A stretch of DNA of 43,466 nt from CAZNGF01 sp964572855 (lineage in GTDB: Bacteria > Bipolaricaulota > Bipolaricaulia > RBG-16-55-9 > JAJCYT01). The stretch spans positions 1 to 43,466 of the forward strand of contig CAZNGF010000013.1 in assembly GCA_964572855.1 (NCBI GenBank), given 5' to 3'. A program made the position numbers and the translations under genes. How positions within the stretch are numbered: the stretch's first letter is position 1; every line of letters begins with the position of its first letter. Below the pieces are notes generated by a model, which saw only the letters and a program-made list of their open reading frames with translations, had not been told where the DNA came from and did not search any database. Positions 37,506 to 43,466 of this stretch are shown here, in pieces.

Positions 37506-38728
37506 TGTCTTCATCTTCAAGGGAACCCGTGGAATCTTTTGACATCGTGGTCGTGGGCGGCGGGCCGGCCGGCGCGAGCGCGGCGCGGGCGGCGGCCGCG
37601 GGCGGGGCGCACGTCTGCCTCATCGAGGAGCACACCAAGGTGGGCCGGCCCATCCAGTGCACGGGGCTCTTGAGCCTGCACGGCATCGAGCAGACGCATA
37701 CCCGCCCGGACATCCGCCTGCGCCCCATCACGGGCGCCTACGTCTACGCGCCGGACGGAACCCGCATTACCCTGGGCGGAAGCAAGCTGCAGGCCTACGT
37801 GATCGACCGCGACCGGCTGGACGAACAGCTCGTTTCGGACGCGCGCGCCGCGGGTGTCGAGGTGCGCAACGGCGTCAAGGCGACGGGCTGGCAGTCGGGC
37901 GAGTTGCGGGTCATGGAGCTTGAATCCCAACGCTCACTGCGAATCCGAGCGCCGCTGATCATCGGCGCCGACGGCGCGCACAGCCGCGTGGCCGGCTGGG
38001 CCGGGCTCCCGCGGCCCGACAAGCGCGTCTATGGCGTCCAGGTGCTCGTGCCGCACGAACCCGAGCGCGACGACTTCGTCGAGGTGTTCATCAGCCATGC
38101 GGTCGCGCCCAACTTCTTCGCCTGGGCTGTGCCGGCGGGAGAGGGCGCGGCGCGCGTCGGGCTGGCGACCGACGACCCCAAGTCGGCACGGGAGCAGGTG
38201 GATCGTTTGCTGGCCGAGCGCTACTCAACCGAGATCCTCTCCGTCCAGGGCGGGACCATCCCCCTTGGCCCCGTCAAGCGCGCGGTGGCCGACGGCGTCG
38301 TGCTGGTGGGCGACGCGGCCGGGCAGGCCAAGCCCACCTCGGGCGGGGGCATCTACACGGGTTCGCTCTGCGGTCAGATCGCGGGGGAAGTCGCGGCCGA
38401 GGCGATTCAAACCGGTGACGTGAGCGCCAAGCGCCTGACCGCCTATGAGCGCCGCTGGCGGACGAAGCTGGAGCGGGAGCTCTACTTTGGCTGGCAGGCC
38501 CACCGCATGCTCTGCAACTTGAGCGACGCGCAGATCAACCGCGTGTTCCGCTGGCTCGCGCGACCCGAGGTGGGCGCGATTCTGGAGGAACACGGCGACA
38601 TCGACTACCCCAGCCTGTGCGTCAAGGCGCTCCTGAAGCGACCCCGCCTCTGGTCCGACCTCTTAAAGCTCATCCCGCCGGGCGAGTGGGTGCGCGCGGC
38701 GCTCAGCCTTCAGTCCGACCCCGCCTGA
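37505..38728 (+). CDS. Geranylgeranyl reductase-family flavoprotein (archaeal style)
   Basis: FAD-dependent reductase of isoprenoid chains, 407 residues. The dinucleotide fold DIVVVGGGPAGASAARAAAAGG near the N-terminus is followed by GRPIQCTGLLSLHGIE, whose Cys corresponds to the conserved cysteine of archaeal geranylgeranyl reductases. LIIGADGAHSRVAGWAGLP and VVLVGDAAGQAKPTSGGGIYTGSLCGQIAGEVAA complete the FAD site. Likely substrates are menaquinone side chains or prenyl lipids. The start is uncertain. ATG 37505 overlaps the preceding stop, and its first ~10 codons share the low-GC character of the island. GTG 37529 (V-E-S-F-D-I-V), preceded by AAGGGA, may be the ancestral start. The 3' end overlaps cimA on the other strand by 19 bases. 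Confidence 0.85.
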   Translation: MSSSSREPVESFDIVVVGGGPAGASAARAAAAGGAHVCLIEEHTKVGRPIQCTGLLSLHGIEQTHTRPDIRLRPITGAYVYAPDGTRITLGGSKLQAYVIDRDRLDEQLVSDARAAGVEVRNGVKATGWQSGELRVMELESQRSLRIRAPLIIGADGAHSRVAGWAGLPRPDKRVYGVQVLVPHEPERDDFVEVFISHAVAPNFFAWAVPAGEGAARVGLATDDPKSAREQVDRLLAERYSTEILSVQGGTIPLGPVKRAVADGVVLVGDAAGQAKPTSGGGIYTGSLCGQIAGEVAAEAIQTGDVSAKRLTAYERRWRTKLERELYFGWQAHRMLCNLSDAQINRVFRWLARPEVGAILEEHGDIDYPSLCVKALLKRPRLWSDLLKLIPPGEWVRAALSLQSDPA

Positions 38729-40293
38729 TCGCACTTCAACAGCCCATAGACGTAGCCGTCACTGAGCGCGCGCCAGCTCGCCTCCAGGATGTCCGAATGG
38801 ACGCCGACCGTGTGCCAGGTGCGCTGGCCGTCGCTGGTGGCGATCAGCACGCGCGGCTTGGCGGCCGTGCCGCGCTCGCGCTCCAGGATGCGCACCTTGT
38901 AGTCCACCAGCTTCATGTCCCGGACCTGCGGGTAGAAGCCCAGCAGCGCTTTCCGCAGCGCGTTGTCGAGCGCGCTCACGGGCCCCTCGCCCTCGGCGCC
39001 CTCGATGACCTCCTTCTCGTTCACGCACAGCTTGACCAGCGCCGAGGCGTATGGCGTCTGGAGCGCGTCGCGCTGGACGTGGACGTGGAAGTGGTTCAGG
39101 TCGAAGAAGGCGGGCAGCTCGCCCTGCGCGCGCTGGACCAGCAGCTCGAAGGAGGCGTCGGCGTCCTCGAACTGATAGCCCCGGTTTTCCAGTTCCTTGA
39201 TCTGCGCCAAAATCTCGTGCGCCCGCACCGAGCCGCGCTCCAGGTCCACGCCCCACTCCTCGGCCTTCTGCAACACGTTGCTCTTGCCGGCCAGCTCCGA
39301 GACGAGGTAGCGCCGGCTGTTGCCGACCGATTCGGGGTCGACGTGCTCGAAGGAGCGCGTCGTCTTGAGCATGGCGTTGACGTGCGTGCCGCCCTTGTGC
39401 GTGAACGAGTTGCGGCCCACGTAGGGCAGCGTGTCGTCGTGCTCGAGGTTGGCCAGCTCGCTCACGGTGCGCGACAGCTTCGTCAGGCCCTTGATCGAAG
39501 CCGGGTCGGCCAGCGCCGCGTAGCCCAGCTTGAGCACGAGGTTGGGCAATATGGCGCACAGGTCGGCGTTGCCGGTGCGCTCTCCGTAGCCGTTGATCGT
39601 GCCCTGGACGTGGCGCGCGCCGGCGCGCACGCCGCTGAGCGCGTTGGCCACCCCGAGCCCGGCGTCGTTGTGCGTGTGGACGCCGACGGGCAGGTCGAAT
39701 TCCGCCGCCACCGCCCGTGTGATCTGGTGGATCTCTTCGGGCAGCGACCCGCCGTTGGTGTCGCACAACACGACGCAGTCCGCGTTCCCCTCGACGGCCG
39801 CGCGCAGCGTCGAGAGCGCGTAGTCGGGGTCGTCCTTGTAGCCGTCGTAGAAGTGCTCGGCGTCGTAGATCACTTCGGCAAAGTGCGTCTTGAGGAACGC
39901 GACCGAGTCGCCCACCATTGCGACGTTCTCCTCGGGCGTGGTGCGCAGGACGTCGGTCACGTGCAGCCGCCAGCTCTTGCCGAAGATGGTGGCGGCGGGC
40001 GCGCCGGCCTCGACCAGCGCGCGCAGGTTGGGGTCGTCCTCGGCGTCCACGTTGGCCCGGCGCGTGCTCCCGAAGGCGGCCACACGCGCATGTTTTAAGG
40101 GGACGTTTTTGATCTGCTCGAAAAACTCGATGTCCTTGGGGTTGCTGCCCGGCCAGCCGCCCTCGATGAAGTCGACGCCAAAGGCGTCCAGCGCCTGCGC
40201 CACCTTGAGCTTGTCGGGCACGGAAAAGCTCACGCGTGCGCCCTGTGCCCCGTCGCGCAGCGTCGTGTCGTAGATGGTGATGCGGTCGCTCAT
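38710..40293 (-). CDS. cimA: (R)-citramalate synthase
   Basis: Condenses pyruvate and acetyl-CoA to citramalate, the threonine-independent entry into isoleucine synthesis; 527 residues. The HMGL-like catalytic barrel opens with IYDTTLRDGAQGARVSFSVPDKLKVAQALDAFGVDFIEGGWPGSNPKD. The metal site HTHNDAGLGVANAL and VQGTINGYGERTGNADL follow, and the C-terminal LeuA allosteric dimer domain (about 410-520) should mediate feedback inhibition by isoleucine. The GWPGSNPKD wording and the SFTHKGGTHVNAM linker are typical of CimA rather than LeuA. ATG 40293 follows AAGGAG. It is the last gene of leuD-leuB-ilvD-cimA. Confidence 0.95.
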   Translation of the reverse strand: MSDRITIYDTTLRDGAQGARVSFSVPDKLKVAQALDAFGVDFIEGGWPGSNPKDIEFFEQIKNVPLKHARVAAFGSTRRANVDAEDDPNLRALVEAGAPAATIFGKSWRLHVTDVLRTTPEENVAMVGDSVAFLKTHFAEVIYDAEHFYDGYKDDPDYALSTLRAAVEGNADCVVLCDTNGGSLPEEIHQITRAVAAEFDLPVGVHTHNDAGLGVANALSGVRAGARHVQGTINGYGERTGNADLCAILPNLVLKLGYAALADPASIKGLTKLSRTVSELANLEHDDTLPYVGRNSFTHKGGTHVNAMLKTTRSFEHVDPESVGNSRRYLVSELAGKSNVLQKAEEWGVDLERGSVRAHEILAQIKELENRGYQFEDADASFELLVQRAQGELPAFFDLNHFHVHVQRDALQTPYASALVKLCVNEKEVIEGAEGEGPVSALDNALRKALLGFYPQVRDMKLVDYKVRILERERGTAAKPRVLIATSDGQRTWHTVGVHSDILEASWRALSDGYVYGLLKCDQAGSD

Positions 40294-40303
40294 GCGGCTC
40301 CTT

Positions 40304-41985
<1,682 letters not shown>

Positions 41986-41989
<4 letters not shown>

Positions 41990-42987
41990 GACGCCTCCAG
42001 GTGTTGGATCACGGCTCGCGCCGCTTCATCGGTCGATAGCCGCCCGCCGAGGTCGGGCGTGGTCTGTCCCGCCTGCAGGGCGCGCTGGACGGCCGTTTCG
42101 ATTGCCTCGCCCGTTTTGTTATGCCCCAAGTGCTTCAACAGCAGCGCCCCGCACAGGATCGCCGCCGTGGGGTTGGCGATCCCTTCCCCTGCGATGTCGG
42201 GCGCCGTGCCGTGGACGGGCTCGAACAGCGCGTTTGATGCGCCCAGGTTGGCGCTGGGACTCAGCCCCAGGCCGCCGACCAGTCCGGCGGCCAAATCGCT
42301 CAAAATGTCGCCGAACAGGTTGGGCGTGACCAGCACCTGATAGCGCTGCGGGTGCAGCACGAGGTGCATGGCCACGGCGTCCACCAGGCCGTCCTCGAAT
42401 TCGACCTCGGGGAAGTTCTTTGCAACCGCCCGCGCCGCTTCCAGGAACAGCCCGTCGCTCTCCCTCAGCACGTTGGCCTTGTGCACGGCCGTCACCTTGG
42501 AGAACCCGTTGGCTCGGGCGTACTCGAACCCGAAGCGCGTCACGCGCGCGCTGGCCTCGCGCGTGATCAGGCGCGTGGCCGTGGCCACGTCCTGCGTGAG
42601 CCGGCTCTCGATGCCGCGATAGAGGCACTCCGTGTTCTCGCGCACGATCACGAGGTTCAGATCGGGATAGAGGCACTCGACGCCGGGGTAGGACCGGCTC
42701 GGGCGCACGTTGACGAACGTCCCCAGCTCGCGGCGCAACGGCAGCACGACGTCGGCGGCGGTGTCCCCGACCGCGCCCAGCAGGACGGCGTCGGCGGAGA
42801 GCGCGGCCTGCAGCGTCTCGTCGGGGAGCGCGCAGCCCCGGCGCTGCAGGCAGCCGTCGCCGGCCTCGTGCCGCTCGAACGAAAGGGGCACGCCGGTGGC
42901 CTCCAGGACGCCGATGGCCGCCTCGACGACTTCGGGGCCGATGCCGTCGCCGGGGACGACGGCCACGCGCGCGGGCGCTTGGCTCAT
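41986..42987 (-). CDS. leuB: 3-isopropylmalate dehydrogenase (short archaeal-type)
   Basis: NAD-dependent decarboxylating dehydrogenase of 333 residues that oxidises 3-isopropylmalate (leucine route) and, after CimA, 3-methylmalate (isoleucine route). Landmarks are VPGDGIGPEVVEAAIGVLEATG, the substrate loop NLVIVRENTECLYRGIES, KVTAVHKANVLRESDGLFLE and LVTPNLFGDILSDLAAGLVGGLGLSPSANLG, and the cofactor-loop HGTAPDIAGEGIANPTAAI. The RENTEC loop has Cys where most relatives have Gly. The short form resembles archaeal LeuB and homoisocitrate dehydrogenases, so substrate range could be wide; operon context favours LeuB. Start overlaps the leuD stop (ATGA). Confidence 0.92.
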
Positions 42988-43466
42988 ACGCCCGCCCCCT
43001 CGGCCGCGGGCGTGAGCCAGGGGGGACGCTGGCCTTCAAAGGCGGCGACGTCGTCCTCGTGTTCCAGCGTGAGCCCGATGTCGTCCAGCCCCTCGAGCAG
43101 GCAGCGCTTGCGGAAGGGGTCGACCTCGAAACCGCACTGGAAGCCGTCGCCCCCCGTGAGCGTCTGCCCCTCCAGGTCGACGTGAATCGTGTAGCCCCCG
43201 TTGGCTTCAGTTCGTGCGAACCACGTGTCGATCAGCTCATGGGACAGCTCGACCGGCAGCATCCCGTTCTTGTAGCAGTTGTTCTTAAAAATGTCGGCGA
43301 AAGACGGGGCCAGGATGACCCGGAAGCCGTAGTCCAGCAGCGCCCAGGGCGCGTGCTCGCGGCTGGAGCCGCACCCGAAGTTGTCGCGCGCCAGCAGGAC
43401 CTGGGCCCCCTGGTAGCGCGGCCGGTTCAGCACGAAGTCGGGGTTCGGTTCGCCCCGTTCGTCCGT
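42984..43466 (-). CDS. leuD: 3-isopropylmalate dehydratase small subunit, 5' end outside window
   Basis: Swivelling-domain subunit of isopropylmalate isomerase, which also acts on citramalate. The frame is open from the window edge (160 residues visible of about 190-200). It reads DERGEPNPDFVLNRPRYQGAQ before the conserved LLARDNFGCGSSREHAPWALLDYGFRVILAPSFADIFKNN, which includes the family signature NFGCGSSREHA. The C-terminal part (IHVDLEGQTLTGGDG, FRKRCLLEGLDDIGLTLEH) is intact. Its stop overlaps the leuB start. The large subunit LeuC is expected upstream, beyond the window. Confidence 0.96.
   Translation of the reverse strand, partial: TDERGEPNPDFVLNRPRYQGAQVLLARDNFGCGSSREHAPWALLDYGFRVILAPSFADIFKNNCYKNGMLPVELSHELIDTWFARTEANGGYTIHVDLEGQTLTGGDGFQCGFEVDPFRKRCLLEGLDDIGLTLEHEDDVAAFEGQRPPWLTPAAEGAGV

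Overview
The window is high-GC bacterial chromosomal DNA from an organism I cannot place at phylum level. It carries bacterial core genes (uvrB, infC-rpmI-rplT, glyQ/glyS, plsY, rpsA with six S1 domains, plsC, cmk) together with features more often met in archaea or deep-branching bacteria. These are a Tfx-type helix-turn-helix regulator, an archaeal-style geranylgeranyl reductase and citramalate-based isoleucine synthesis. Several genes have a good -35/-10 pair whose -10 ends 6-7 bases before the start codon, which predicts leaderless transcripts as in Deinococcus-like bacteria. The two-subunit GlyQ/GlyS argues against Deinococcus itself. An uncultured candidate phylum is plausible, but this is only a guess.

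Layout. 1-3262 (+): the 3' part of uvrB, a glutaminyl-peptide cyclotransferase lipoprotein and a GNAT protein. 3277-7408 (-): a peptide ABC importer (binding protein, then dppB and dppC). 7440-11582 (-): operon infC-rpmI-rplT-glyQ-glyS. 11614-15364 (-): cmk-plsC-rpsA-plsY. 15361-17261 (-): an MscS channel and a YihY-family membrane protein. 17346-17514 (+): a tiny gene with its own promoter and an apparent frameshift. 17511-22102 (-): a tightly overlapping operon with the iron-sulfur and molybdenum subunits of a 4-hydroxybenzoyl-CoA-reductase-like hydroxylase, a membrane-anchored adenylate cyclase and a metallo-beta-lactamase-fold hydrolase. 22214-24533 (+): a secreted propeller-like protein and the FAD/[4Fe-4S] subunit that would complete the hydroxylase. 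24533-24683 (-): tRNA-Gly(GCC) with promoter and terminator. 24696-26897 (-): Tfx-type regulator and SppA; divergent from it an RsuA/RluB pseudouridine synthase.

27740-33324 (+) is a pyruvate (or 2-oxoacid) dehydrogenase operon: lipA, E1 alpha, two tandem E1 beta paralogues and dihydrolipoamide dehydrogenase. No E2 acyltransferase is present. It ends at a hairpin shared with a convergent AEC-type carrier. 34330-35349 (+) is a class II cyclic-nucleotide phosphodiesterase, a possible counterpart to the cyclase at 18257. 35350-37520 is a visibly lower-GC island with a palindromic element flanked by 8-bp direct repeats and an overlapping two-gene ATPase plus TOPRIM/DUF4276-like module, a candidate anti-phage defence system. 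The rest is the geranylgeranyl reductase (+) and a branched-chain amino acid operon leuD(partial)-leuB-ilvD-cimA (-), which with citramalate gives a pyruvate-to-isoleucine route.

The most interesting items are the candidate split OLD/PARIS-like ATPase-nuclease island, the doubled E1 beta with no E2, the hydroxylase large subunit with Gln at the expected catalytic Glu, the frameshifted micro-gene, and the leaderless-promoter pattern.
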